25,166 nucleotides of DNA, taken from NCBI GenBank assembly GCA_003223065.1, contig QHXU01000150.1, positions 1 through 25,166 on the forward strand, given 5' to 3'. The position numbers and the translations under genes were made by a program. The notes beneath the pieces are model-generated. The model was not told the origin of the DNA, ran no database searches, and was given only the letters and a program-made list of their open reading frames with translations. Source of the DNA: Acidobacteriota bacterium. GTDB taxonomy: Bacteria > Acidobacteriota > Terriglobia > Bryobacterales > Bryobacteraceae. Positions 18,066-25,166 of this stretch are shown piece after piece (position 1 is the stretch's first letter; the number at the start of each line of letters is the position of its first letter).

Positions 18066-19274
18066 TTACCTCTTGCTCAGCTCCTTTTCGATGATGCGAG
18101 CGCGCTGCCGCGCCTTGAATTCTTCATCGGGACTCTTGCCGTTGCTGATTTCCAGAAACTTATTGTAGGCCTCCAGGGCGGGTTTGAGTTGACGCATATG
18201 GTCAAATGCGATAGCCCGGAAATAATAATGCGCGCTGGTTTCAGCCCCCAGCGCGCGCACGCGATCGAGAGCAGCGATGGCCTGCGGGTATTGCTCGGTG
18301 ACGATCAGAACACTAGCCAGCTCGTTCCAAGGCTCGGCAGCGTCTGGCTTGAGTTTCGCGGCGGCCAGGAACTGCGAAGCCGCTTCGCCGAACTTGTGCT
18401 GATCGCGGAGAAGGCGGCCATAGAACAGGCGCAATTCGTAATCGCCGGGCTCAGCGAGGATGGCCTGAGCAACCAGCGGCACGGCTTTGTCCGGCTGCTT
18501 GCTCTTTACATAGGCCTGGGCCAGCGCAACCCGATTGGCTGAGGTAGGTGACTTCGCCACCGCTGCCTCCAGCGCGGGGATTGCGTCCGCAGCGTGGCCG
18601 GTTTCGGTCAGCAGGGCGCCCATGCGCTCTTGTGCGCCGGGATTCTCAGGAAAATCGCGATAAATCGCGATGGCCGCGGCGGGCTGGTGATCGGCTTCAT
18701 AGAGCGATGCCAGTTCGAGCAGCGTGTCTTTGTACGCCGGATCGAGTTCGGCGGCCTTTCGGAAATGCGGTTCGGCGTCCGCGAGCCGCTTCTGGCGGGC
18801 GAACGCGCGTCCGAGCCCGGCTTCGGCTGCGGCCGAGCCGGCGTTGAGCGAAATTGCGTTGGTGTACGCCGCCGCTGCTTCGGCAAACTCCGATTTTTCG
18901 AACAGCGCTTGCGCAAGATACAAGGCAGGGCGGAATTCTTTGGATTTTTGTTCAACGGCGCTCTTCAGGTAAGGAATCGCGGCGCTGGCGTCCTTCGAGC
19001 GGAGCAAGGAAATGCCCAGGTTCAGTTCCGCCTCATAGAGGCCGGGCTTCAGCTCGAGAACCGTTTTATATTCGGGAATCGCATTAGCATCCTTGCCGAG
19101 CAGGCTGTAAGCGAGTGCGAGATGGAAGTGCGCGCCATAATCCTTCGGGTCGGCGGCAACAGCCTTGGTGAATAACTCGACTGCCTCGTCGTACTTCTGC
19201 GCGTCAAGCGCCTTGATTCCGTCGGCTTGGAAATCGGCCGACTGCGCCAGCAACGCGACCAGCACGATCCACAT
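18066..19274 (-). CDS. Secreted or membrane-anchored TPR-repeat protein
   Basis: This 402-aa protein has a short N-terminal hydrophobic stretch (MWIVLVALLAQSA), then about ten consecutive tetratricopeptide repeats from residue 17 to 385 (for example KALDAQKYDEAVELFTKAV, AHFHLALAYSLLGKDANAI, ELNLGISLLRSKDASAAIPY). TPRs serve as protein-protein scaffolds; no enzymatic domain is seen. The N-terminus suggests a periplasmic site, but the signal is short and cleavage is uncertain. The ribosome-binding site is weak. It starts 26 bases after the GNAT gene stop and is followed 2 bases later by a small secreted helical protein. It probably acts with the two small secreted proteins. Confidence 0.88.
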   Translation of the reverse strand: MWIVLVALLAQSADFQADGIKALDAQKYDEAVELFTKAVAADPKDYGAHFHLALAYSLLGKDANAIPEYKTVLELKPGLYEAELNLGISLLRSKDASAAIPYLKSAVEQKSKEFRPALYLAQALFEKSEFAEAAAAYTNAISLNAGSAAAEAGLGRAFARQKRLADAEPHFRKAAELDPAYKDTLLELASLYEADHQPAAAIAIYRDFPENPGAQERMGALLTETGHAADAIPALEAAVAKSPTSANRVALAQAYVKSKQPDKAVPLVAQAILAEPGDYELRLFYGRLLRDQHKFGEAASQFLAAAKLKPDAAEPWNELASVLIVTEQYPQAIAALDRVRALGAETSAHYYFRAIAFDHMRQLKPALEAYNKFLEISNGKSPDEEFKARQRARIIEKELSKR

Positions 19275-19300
19275 ACTCTTATCTTGATTCTAGCAATCAG

Positions 19301-20083
19301 CTATTTCGTCAAATACACTGTGAATTTGGTGGCATCGCGGAAGCCCATGCGCCGATAGAGGGAATAGCCGATTTCCGTAGACTGGAGGATCAGCGGCCCG
19401 GGGCGCTGTTGCATTTCCGCTACGGCCGCGCGCAACAGTCCTTCGCCATAACCCTGGCGGCGATACGCGGGGAGCGTGCCGAGCGAGTACACGCCCAACG
19501 CGCCCGCCGCGGCTACCAACGCCACGATCGCCACCGGGCGGCCGTCCACCAGGCCGACAAAGCCCTGGTAGTCGCCTTTCCACGCGCGCTCCGGCGTGTA
19601 TACAGCGTATGCCACCGTATACGGGATCTCGAATGCGACGGTGGTAATCTCGGCGAAAGCCTTGCGTGTCGCTTCATCCGCCACACGCCGGCATTCGATA
19701 GCCGGCAAAGGCCGCACGCTCGGCAGCAAGGCCGGCGCAAACATTCCGGGAGGATGGGAGATCGCGCGCAGTCCAAAATCGAAGAACGCCTGGCGAGCCC
19801 GGCGGCGCACCGGCGGATCAAGCAAGTCCTCGCAGAGCCAGAACGACCAGCGGAGAGTGCGTGTCTTGAAGTAGCGCGCGGCCGCGGCGAGGCGCGCTTC
19901 GAGTGAGCCGTTGTCACTGGTAATGCCGCGGGTCAGCAGCGCGATGTTGAACACGCCGTATTCAAGGCCGGAGAACATCGCGATCGCGCCTTCGAGCGAA
20001 CGCACCTCGCCCGAACCGGTCGCCTGCCCGAAGAAGCGCATCGCGGAGCGCAGGTTTTCTTCGATGATCTGAAACTCGCTCAT
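19301..20083 (-). CDS. GNAT-family N-acetyltransferase, probably two-domain
   Basis: This 260-aa protein has a typical C-terminal GNAT fold with the acetyl-CoA binding motif RRQGYGEGLLRAAV near residue 210 and the closing strand IGYSLYRRMGFRDATKFTVYL. The N-terminal half (SGLEYGVFNIALL, then RTLRWSFWLCEDLLD) looks like a second, degenerate GNAT domain, as in several double-GNAT proteins. The substrate cannot be told. ATG 20083 is 2 bases after the priA stop; upstream in-frame sequence up to 20455 lies wholly inside priA and is rejected. Coupling with priA may be only positional. Confidence 0.88.
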   Translation of the reverse strand: MSEFQIIEENLRSAMRFFGQATGSGEVRSLEGAIAMFSGLEYGVFNIALLTRGITSDNGSLEARLAAAARYFKTRTLRWSFWLCEDLLDPPVRRRARQAFFDFGLRAISHPPGMFAPALLPSVRPLPAIECRRVADEATRKAFAEITTVAFEIPYTVAYAVYTPERAWKGDYQGFVGLVDGRPVAIVALVAAAGALGVYSLGTLPAYRRQGYGEGLLRAAVAEMQQRPGPLILQSTEIGYSLYRRMGFRDATKFTVYLTK

Positions 20084-20085
20084 GG

Positions 20086-22500
20086 TCAAAGCAACGTCAC
20101 GGGGTCGACATCGATCACCAGTGACGCGGGGTTCCATTTCTCGGCCGAGACGAATTGCCGCAACTCGCACAGGACCTCGCCCAGCCGCTGGCGGTTCGCC
20201 GTCTTGAGGACCATCTGATAACGATACTCGTTCTTGAGTCGCGCCACCGCAGCCGCGGCAGGACCGAGCACTTTCACGCCTTCCGGCGCGGGCATGAACA
20301 GCCGGCCAAGCGCGGCGCTTCGCGCCAGGGCTTCCTCTTCGCGCGCTCCCCGCACCAGCACGTTCGCGAGCGCGCCGAAAGGAGGATAGTACAACTGGCG
20401 GCGGAATTCGATCTCCTTTGCATAGAATTTTTCGTAATCCTGAGCTGCGGCGCAACGCACCGCATAATGCTCAGGATTGATGGTCTGGATGAGCACGATA
20501 CCGGGTGTCTGGCCCCGGCCGGCGCGGCCCGCGGCTTGCGTCAGGAGCTGAAAGGTCCGTTCGGCCGCACGGAAGTCGGGCAAGCCAAGCCCGATATCTG
20601 CGTTGACGACGCCCACCAGCGTGACGTTTGGGATGTCGTGGCCCTTGGCGATCATCTGCGTGCCGACCAGGACATCGTAGTCGCCTTCGCGGAAGCCGGA
20701 AAGGATGGTTTCGTAGTCGCGCTTGCCGCCGACGGTGTCGCGGTCGAGGCGCGCGATGCGAGCACGGGGGAAAGCTTGATGGAGCTCGTCTTCGACGCGC
20801 TCCGACCCGAGGCCGATGAATTGCATATACTCGCTCTCGCATTTCGGGCAGCGCTTGGGAACCGGCTCGGAATAGTTGCAGTAGTGGCAGAGCATGCGCC
20901 GGTCGCGCCGGTGATAGGTCAGCGTAACGGAGCACTGGACGCACTCGACGCGTTCGCCGCAGGCGCGGCAGGCGGCGAAGCTGGAAAATCCGCGGCGGTT
21001 GAGCAGCAGCATCGTCTGCTCGCCGTTTTCCAGGCGCTCCGTAACGGCGGCGATCAGCGCGCGCGAGAAAGTCGCGTTCTTGCGGGTGTCGAGGAATTCC
21101 TGGCGCATGTCGATCAACTCGACGCTGGGCAGAGGCCGGCGCTCGATGCGCTCGGGAAGACTGAGGCGCGTGTATTTGCCGCGTTCTACGTTGTACCGGC
21201 TCTCGAGGCTTGGGGTGGCGGAGCCAAGAACGACTACGGCGCCAGCGTCGCGCGCGCGTACGATCGCCACATCGCGGCCGTGATAGCGCGGCGTCTCCTG
21301 CTGCTTGTAGCTCTGATCGTGCTCTTCGTCCACGATGACCAGGCCGAGGCCGCGCACGGGCGCGAAGACGCCTGAACGGGTGGCCACCACAACGGCTGCC
21401 TCCCCCGAGCGGATGCGCCTCCATTCCTGCGCCCGCTCGGCATCGTGAAACGCCGAGTGCAGGATGGCCACGCGCTTTCCGAATCGATGATAGAACTGGC
21501 CGGCTACAGCGGGCGTGAGGCCGATCTCGGGGACCAGCATTAGCGCGCTCCGCCCAAGCGCGAGCGTCGCTTCGATGGCCTTCATGTAAACTTCGGTTTT
21601 GCCGGAGCCGGTGACGCCTTGCAACAGGAAGGTGTGAAACCGTTTGGATTCGAGGGCCATGGCGATCTGTTGGAATGCGTCCTGCTGATGGCGGTTCAGC
21701 GTATGCGGGGGCCGGAGGGGAGCGGCGCCGGTCCCCACCGGCTCGAGCGTTAGTTTCAGCAGATCGCGGCGGGCGAGCGCGCGGGCCGCGGTGCCGGCCT
21801 TCGGGACGGACGATTCCAGCTCGGCCAGGTTGTGCGTGCCAGGATGGAGTTCCAGGTACGAAATCAGCTCGCGTTCGGACTTGACCAGCTTGAGATCGGC
21901 CGGACGCTGGAGAAATTCGACGCGGAGACGTGCGGCGGAGGCACGAAGCGGGTCGCGTTGGACGGCGGTGTCCTCGGCTTCGACGAATCCTTTCTTGTCC
22001 AGTGACCGCAACACCGCCGTGACGTTTGCAACCTTCTGTGCGAGATAGGATGCCGACCGCGGCCGTTCGTCGAGCAGCCGCAACACTCGGAGCGGCGCAT
22101 CCTCGTCATCCCTTGCTCCGAAGTGCAACTGCCGCGCGGCGTCGCGCCCCGATGGGGTGAGTGAATAGATTTTGCCGCGGCGAAGCTCGCCGCCGAGCGG
22201 TGTCATCGCTCGCAGTGTTTCCCCGAGCGGCGCGCAATAGTAGGACGCGATCCAGCGGCCCAACTTCAGCAGATCCTCGTCGAGCACGGGCTCTTCATCC
22301 AGGAGCCGGAGGGCTTCGCGCGCGGCGGAAGCGGGCGGCTCGTCGTGGGTGCGCAGGACCACGCCGGTCAGCTTGCGCGTGCCGAAGGGGACCAGCAGGC
22401 GGCAGCCTGCCCGCACGCGATGACGCAGCGTCTCAGGCAGAACGTAGGTGAAAGGCTGATCTAACGGGACGGGCAGACTGACGTCGCAGTGCGTGGACAT
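20086..22500 (-). CDS. priA: Primosomal protein N' (PriA), replication restart helicase
   Basis: This 804-aa 3'-5' DNA helicase reloads the replisome at stalled forks. An N-terminal 3'-DNA-binding domain (1-100) and a winged-helix region (about 130-200) precede the helicase core. The core has Walker A GVTGSGKT (295-302), DEEH (391-394), GSATP (426-430) and the arginine-finger motif QAAGRAGRG (655-663). Between the helicase lobes are eight Cys for two zinc sites: C511, C514, C520, C523, C538, C541, C551 and C554. Motif V (QMIAKGHD) is intact. ATG 22500 (MSTHCDVSLPVPLDQPF) is chosen since it begins at the conserved N-terminus; the in-frame extension to 22677 overlaps the VOC gene. It lies 34 bases after the VOC gene stop. 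Confidence 0.97.
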   Translation of the reverse strand: MSTHCDVSLPVPLDQPFTYVLPETLRHRVRAGCRLLVPFGTRKLTGVVLRTHDEPPASAAREALRLLDEEPVLDEDLLKLGRWIASYYCAPLGETLRAMTPLGGELRRGKIYSLTPSGRDAARQLHFGARDDEDAPLRVLRLLDERPRSASYLAQKVANVTAVLRSLDKKGFVEAEDTAVQRDPLRASAARLRVEFLQRPADLKLVKSERELISYLELHPGTHNLAELESSVPKAGTAARALARRDLLKLTLEPVGTGAAPLRPPHTLNRHQQDAFQQIAMALESKRFHTFLLQGVTGSGKTEVYMKAIEATLALGRSALMLVPEIGLTPAVAGQFYHRFGKRVAILHSAFHDAERAQEWRRIRSGEAAVVVATRSGVFAPVRGLGLVIVDEEHDQSYKQQETPRYHGRDVAIVRARDAGAVVVLGSATPSLESRYNVERGKYTRLSLPERIERRPLPSVELIDMRQEFLDTRKNATFSRALIAAVTERLENGEQTMLLLNRRGFSSFAACRACGERVECVQCSVTLTYHRRDRRMLCHYCNYSEPVPKRCPKCESEYMQFIGLGSERVEDELHQAFPRARIARLDRDTVGGKRDYETILSGFREGDYDVLVGTQMIAKGHDIPNVTLVGVVNADIGLGLPDFRAAERTFQLLTQAAGRAGRGQTPGIVLIQTINPEHYAVRCAAAQDYEKFYAKEIEFRRQLYYPPFGALANVLVRGAREEEALARSAALGRLFMPAPEGVKVLGPAAAAVARLKNEYRYQMVLKTANRQRLGEVLCELRQFVSAEKWNPASLVIDVDPVTLL

Positions 22501-22534
22501 CGTGTTGGCGACTCGGATTCGTATTCGCGGGCGC

Positions 22535-23314
22535 TCACCGGCGGGCTTCCTTGAAAATCGCGAAGGCCGCGCCCTGAGGATCGGCGAGCACTGCGAACCT
22601 TCCCACGTTCTCCATGGTCGTCGGTGGCAAGTGGACCTTCGCTCCCATTTGCTTCGCCTTATCCGCTGTTGCGTCAACCTCCGAGACTATAAAGTAAGCC
22701 AGCCAGTGGGGAGGCATGTGGCCGTTATGCGCCGGTGGAATGCCGCCTATAAATTCCTCACCATTCATAATGTGCAGATAGCCGGACGGATCCTTCTCGC
22801 CTGTCACGAGCTTCCAACCGAACAGGCCTTCGTAAAACTGCTTTGCTCGGGCGGGATCGGGGGTGTTCAGATCCGCCCAGCAGAGCGTGCCATTTTCGCC
22901 AGTTATTCCTGTGCCCCTGTGTTTCTTCGCCTGCCATACAGCAAATACGGCGCCGGTCGGGTCCTGCAATACGGACATTCTTCCCACGTCGAAAACGTCG
23001 AAGGCGGGCGCGAGTACCTTCCCGCCAAGCTGTGAGACCCGGTTCGCGGCGTCGTCGGCATTCTCGACCGCGACGTAGACCAGCCAATGGGGCGGCACTC
23101 CTTGTGAACGCTGATCGGGGCGCAAGGTATAGGCTGCGCCTGCGTCGCGTCCCTGGAGCTGGAACATCGAGTAGGAATCGTTCGGCCCCATCGGGACGTC
23201 GTTCACGGTCCATCCAAACAAGGAGCTGTAGAAACTCTTTGCGGCGTTCTGGTCCGTCGTTGCGAGTTCGATCCAGCAGAACGAGCCGGAAGGGTGGCGG
23301 TCGATGACGGGCAT
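22535..23314 (-). CDS. Two-domain VOC (glyoxalase/bleomycin-resistance-like) protein
   Basis: This 259-aa protein consists of two tandem vicinal-oxygen-chelate domains (about 1-125 and 135-259). Each opens with a similar motif, FCWIELATTDQNAAKSFYSSLFGW and TLCWADLNTPDPARAKQFYEGLFGW in part, and closes with VGRMSVLQDPTGAVFAVW or VGRFAVLADPQGAAFAIF. This arrangement matches the CFP30B-like double-VOC family, whose substrates are unknown. It could bind a small molecule or metal; no activity can be assigned. ATG 23314 is chosen because a perfect TATAAT lies 6 bases upstream, so transcription should begin at about the ATG itself (leaderless); the in-frame extension to 23374 would include the promoter. 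It is the first gene of the minus-strand block. Confidence 0.93.
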   Translation of the reverse strand: MPVIDRHPSGSFCWIELATTDQNAAKSFYSSLFGWTVNDVPMGPNDSYSMFQLQGRDAGAAYTLRPDQRSQGVPPHWLVYVAVENADDAANRVSQLGGKVLAPAFDVFDVGRMSVLQDPTGAVFAVWQAKKHRGTGITGENGTLCWADLNTPDPARAKQFYEGLFGWKLVTGEKDPSGYLHIMNGEEFIGGIPPAHNGHMPPHWLAYFIVSEVDATADKAKQMGAKVHLPPTTMENVGRFAVLADPQGAAFAIFKEARR

Positions 23315-23320
23315 GACCGG

Positions 23321-23326
23321 ATTATA
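23321..23326 (-). promoter_or_regulatory. -10 box of the VOC gene promoter, implying a leaderless transcript
   Basis: On the minus strand TATAAT ends 6 bases before the ATG at 23314. With the usual spacing the transcript would start at or within a base or two of the ATG, leaving no room for a ribosome-binding site. The expected -35 place holds a G-rich tract rather than TTGACA. Confidence 0.55.
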
Positions 23327-23330
23327 CACT

Positions 23331-23355
23331 CCCCGGCTGCCCCCCACCCCTTCCC
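23331..23355 (-). promoter_or_regulatory. Potential G-quadruplex tract in the divergent promoter
   Basis: The minus strand has four runs of three or more G (GGG, GGGG, GGGGGG, GGGG) with loops AA, T and CAGCC within 25 bases, fitting the standard G-quadruplex pattern. It sits between the two opposite -10 boxes and covers the -35 position of the VOC promoter. Confidence 0.5.
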
Positions 23356-23362
23356 GCAGTTG

Positions 23363-23368
23363 TATAAT
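23363..23368 (+). promoter_or_regulatory. -10 box of the plus-strand secreted-protein gene
   Basis: A perfect TATAAT stands 20 bases before the GTG start at 23389, so the leader would be about 14 bases and hold little more than the GGGAGGA ribosome-binding site. No TTGACA-like -35 is seen. The 9-base context TGTATAATC is identical to that of the opposite promoter. Confidence 0.6.
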
Positions 23369-23376
23369 CACCATCC

Positions 23377-23383
23377 GGGAGGA
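23377..23383 (+). promoter_or_regulatory. Strong ribosome-binding site deciding the GTG start at 23389
   Basis: GGGAGGA lies 5 bases before GTG. The following residues form a good signal peptide, which supports GTG as the start. Confidence 0.8.
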
Positions 23384-23388
23384 TAGTT

Positions 23389-24303
23389 GTGAAAGTCGTC
23401 AAGAGTTGGATTGCCACCATCGGGTTACTGTCGTTTGCGGGATTGGCGTGGGCTGCACCGGACGAACTGGATGACGCTTACTCAAATTTGAAGGAAGCCA
23501 CGACGAAAAAGGATCTCGAGCAGGTGCAGAAATGGTCGGCGGAGACGTCGAAGCTCGCGCGGGCATTCGTGGCCGCGCCGCAGCCTGCCGACGCCGACGC
23601 AAAAGCTTACAAGGAGCGCCTTGAATTTGCCAAAGAGGTGGACGCTTATTCGGAGTACTCGCTGGGGTTCATGGCGACCCAGGGCCTCGAGCCAGCAAAG
23701 GTGATCCACGTTGTGGACTCGCTGATTGCACAGAACCCGAAGAGCAAGTATCTTGATTTGTGCTCGGGCGTGTATATTGCCACGCTCGGCAAACAGGGCG
23801 GCTTGGCTAAGCAGTTGGAAGGCGCGGCAAAAATCGTTGCGGGAAGACCGGATCAGGAAGAAGCGCTGCTAACGCTGGTTGAGGGGTACGCCAACAAGAG
23901 CCCTGACCGGGCGCTTGGCTATGCCAACAAGTTAACGAGCGTGATGAAAGCAAAGCCGAAGCCGGAAGGTGTTCCGGAAGCCGATTGGGAACGCAAGAAG
24001 TCCATGATGCTCGGCCACGGTTACTATTACGCCGGTGTGATTGAGGGCGTCGATTGTGATCGCAACCTGAGGGCCGCGTTGCCGTTCATCAGTAAGGACC
24101 AGGCGCTCTTGGGTACTGCGTATTTCTACCTGGGCCTGTCGAACTATCAGCTCGGCAAGATGACCAACGACCGCACGAAGATACACGCGGCGCAGCAATA
24201 CAGCGAGCAGTCCTCGAAGATCCCGGGACCGATGCAGCAGCAGGCGTTTCGGAACTCGATGGCGATGAAGCAGGAGCTCGGCGCGCCGGTAGTGCGGCGC
24301 TAA
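23389..24303 (+). CDS. Secreted helical-repeat protein of unknown function
   Basis: This 304-aa protein begins with a clear signal peptide (MKVVKSWIATIGLLSFAGLAWA, split near residue 22) and continues as an all-helical protein with TPR-like helix pairs, for example SEYSLGFMATQGLEPAKVIH, LLTLVEGYANKSPDRALGYA and LGTAYFYLGLSNYQLGKMTN. No catalytic motif is evident; the two Cys (CSG, DCDR) are the only ones in the mature chain. It is probably periplasmic. Alone on the plus strand, it is driven from the compact divergent promoter and ends before an intrinsic-type terminator at 24379-24418. I do not recognise a named family. Confidence 0.85.
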   Translation: MKVVKSWIATIGLLSFAGLAWAAPDELDDAYSNLKEATTKKDLEQVQKWSAETSKLARAFVAAPQPADADAKAYKERLEFAKEVDAYSEYSLGFMATQGLEPAKVIHVVDSLIAQNPKSKYLDLCSGVYIATLGKQGGLAKQLEGAAKIVAGRPDQEEALLTLVEGYANKSPDRALGYANKLTSVMKAKPKPEGVPEADWERKKSMMLGHGYYYAGVIEGVDCDRNLRAALPFISKDQALLGTAYFYLGLSNYQLGKMTNDRTKIHAAQQYSEQSSKIPGPMQQQAFRNSMAMKQELGAPVVRR

Positions 24304-24344
24304 ACGCGCTAAATCAGCATCACACAAAAAGCGCGCTGAAGGTG

Positions 24345-24357
24345 AGACAGTCTGTCT
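24345..24357. repeat. Small inverted repeat downstream of the secreted-protein gene
   Basis: AGACA (24345-24349) and TGTCT (24353-24357) pair around GTC. GACAGT in it is also repeated inverted as ACTGTC at 24374-24379. The 133-base gap 24304-24436 holds these repeats and the terminator, and no other feature that I can support. Confidence 0.3.
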
Positions 24358-24378
24358 TCGCGTGACGGGACAAACTGT

Positions 24379-24418
24379 CGCGGGCGGCAACGGGTGCACA
24401 GGAAACGCCCGCGTTTTT
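24379..24418 (+). terminator. Intrinsic terminator after the secreted-protein gene
   Basis: CGCGGGCG (24379-24386) pairs perfectly over 8 bp with CGCCCGCG (24406-24413), followed at once by TTTTT (24414-24418). The 19-base loop can itself form GCA/TGC. It is 75 bases after the TAA at 24303. Its presence argues that the next gene starts downstream, at ATG 24437, rather than at the GTG at 24362. Confidence 0.7.
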
Positions 24419-24436
24419 CCCTTTCAAATTCAACAC

Positions 24437-25063
24437 ATGCAGTGTGGTCATCAGCTTGCTCCTCTAGCAGTCGTGAATACGCTGCGAGAAGTTGAAGCCA
24501 TTTCAGGGACGGACCAATCCAGGCAGGGTCCGATATACTCCTTCGTGCCAGCACACGGTGCATCCAGAGCAGGTGCGGTTGCAGAGCATTTGAGCCGCAC
24601 ACTGGCGGAGGGCTTTGGACGCTCCGTGTTGCTGGCCAATTTTGCGCAGCGCGAAGGTGGGGTTCTTGAATCAGGCCGTCATAATGTACTCGATGCGCGC
24701 GAACTACATCCGAGCCAGATTGGGCCGGTGTTTGAAAACGCACGCGAACGTTATTCGGTTATTTGCGCCGATCTTTCCGGCGCTGAGGAAGCCCGTGAAC
24801 TTGAGGTGCTGCGGGCGTCCGATGCCGTGTTTTTGGTGGGGAGCGCGGATTGGGCTTCGCTCGAGCTCACGCGCGAAAAGGCGGAGTGGCTGCGCTCCGC
24901 TGATTTGGGCGAGCGGTGCGGGCTGCTGCTCTGGCGCGCGAGTGACGGCGCAACAGCGAAACAGGCGGAGGAGTCTACGGGCTTGCCTGTTTGCAGCCTG
25001 GTGGATTGGGAAGAACACCTGGAGCGGCTGGCTCGATGGCTGGCCGCATCCGCTAGCAAGTAA
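24437..25063 (+). CDS. MinD/CpsD-like P-loop protein with a degenerate nucleotide site
   Basis: This 208-aa protein resembles the ATPase fold of MinD/ParA and the tyrosine-kinase-like CpsD proteins of polysaccharide export: an opening strand IYSFVP, a glycine loop, a helix AVAEHLSRTLAEGFGRSVLLANF, a Walker B-like strand YSVICADLSG, and the later strand DAVFLVGSADWASLELTREK. The P-loop reads PAHGASRAGAV, lacking the Lys and the following Ser/Thr needed for phosphate binding, so it is probably a pseudo-ATPase. I choose ATG 24437 because GTG 24362 would place a terminator inside the gene. No clear ribosome-binding site precedes ATG 24437, so the start is uncertain. The likely setting is regulation or assembly of exopolysaccharide, but this is inference. 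Confidence 0.75.
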   Translation: MQCGHQLAPLAVVNTLREVEAISGTDQSRQGPIYSFVPAHGASRAGAVAEHLSRTLAEGFGRSVLLANFAQREGGVLESGRHNVLDARELHPSQIGPVFENARERYSVICADLSGAEEARELEVLRASDAVFLVGSADWASLELTREKAEWLRSADLGERCGLLLWRASDGATAKQAEESTGLPVCSLVDWEEHLERLARWLAASASK

Positions 25064-25077
25064 GGACATTCATATAC

Positions 25078-25166
25078 TTGACTCACAGCGTGCCGTCAAT
25101 CCACACAGCGATCGAATACTCCGCAATCCTTGCATTATCTGCGTTGCTTTGCATGGCTGCCGCTTT
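25078..25166 (+). CDS. Start of a possible membrane protein, cut by the window end
   Basis: From TTG 25078 (or GTG 25090) a frame stays open to the end of the window and encodes a short polar start, then a hydrophobic helix (IEYSAILALSALLCMAAA). AAGGA at 25062-25066 could serve as ribosome-binding site for the TTG. It follows the MinD/CpsD-like gene by 14 bases, suggesting co-transcription, and such a neighbour could be a polysaccharide polymerase or export protein. Too little is visible to identify it. Confidence 0.4.
   Translation, partial: MTHSVPSIHTAIEYSAILALSALLCMAAA

Noticed and set aside
20084..20455. N-terminal extension of the GNAT gene
   Set aside because: It runs through the 3' end of priA in another frame and shows no domain; ATG 20083 begins just after the priA stop.
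20155..21375. 406-codon open frame on the plus strand
   Set aside because: Antisense to priA, whose helicase and zinc motifs are complete on the minus strand.
24362..24436. GTG start 75 bases upstream for the MinD/CpsD-like gene
   Set aside because: The stretch contains a strong intrinsic-type terminator (24379-24418) and encodes no conserved-looking sequence, so it is more likely untranslated.

Overview
The window is about 60% GC and densely coded, and it looks like chromosomal DNA of an acidobacterium, probably of the Solibacter/Bryobacterales type. That placement is an inference. It rests on the large periplasmic-propeller histidine kinase, the MdtBC-type RND pump, a LutABC lactate-oxidation set, and lineage-typical small secreted proteins and TPR proteins next to them. 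I see no tRNA, rRNA, insertion sequence, phage gene or CRISPR array, and no gene-free stretch longer than about 135 bases.

Layout. At the left edge (2-652, +) is the end of a membrane protein fused to a universal stress protein domain. It converges, across a GC-rich hairpin, on a block of 17 genes all on the minus strand (23314 down to 687) with very small gaps. In transcription order the block begins with a two-domain VOC protein, the primosomal helicase PriA and a GNAT acetyltransferase. Next come a secreted TPR protein, two small secreted helical proteins, LutA, LutB and LutC, and an outer-membrane beta-barrel protein. The last seven genes are a propeller histidine kinase, a NarL-type response regulator, an MdtA-like adaptor, an MdtB-like pump, an MdtC-like pump, a STAS-domain protein and a NodT/OprM-type outer-membrane lipoprotein channel. 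To the right on the plus strand are a secreted helical-repeat protein, an intrinsic terminator, a MinD/CpsD-like protein with a broken P-loop, and the start of a possible membrane protein cut by the window end.

How the genes work together. The last seven genes of the block look like one self-contained tripartite efflux system. A periplasmic-sensing two-component pair sits directly before mdtA-mdtB-mdtC, with a non-canonical STAS protein and the outer-membrane channel at the end. Several stops and starts overlap by 4 bases (ATGA or GTGA), so translation is probably coupled. The 104-base gap between the response regulator and mdtA holds a 16-bp inverted repeat that is a good candidate operator. 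The layout recalls enterobacterial mdtABC-baeSR, but the regulator is of a different class and the STAS gene is extra.

The lutABC genes encode the iron-sulfur/LUD complex for L-lactate oxidation. They sit between three secreted proteins and a beta-barrel protein with gaps of 15 bases or less, and an 18-bp perfect palindrome covers the lutB/lutC junction. The minus-strand block starts at a compact divergent promoter region (23315-23388). It carries two oppositely facing TATAAT boxes and a potential G-quadruplex, and the VOC message may be leaderless.
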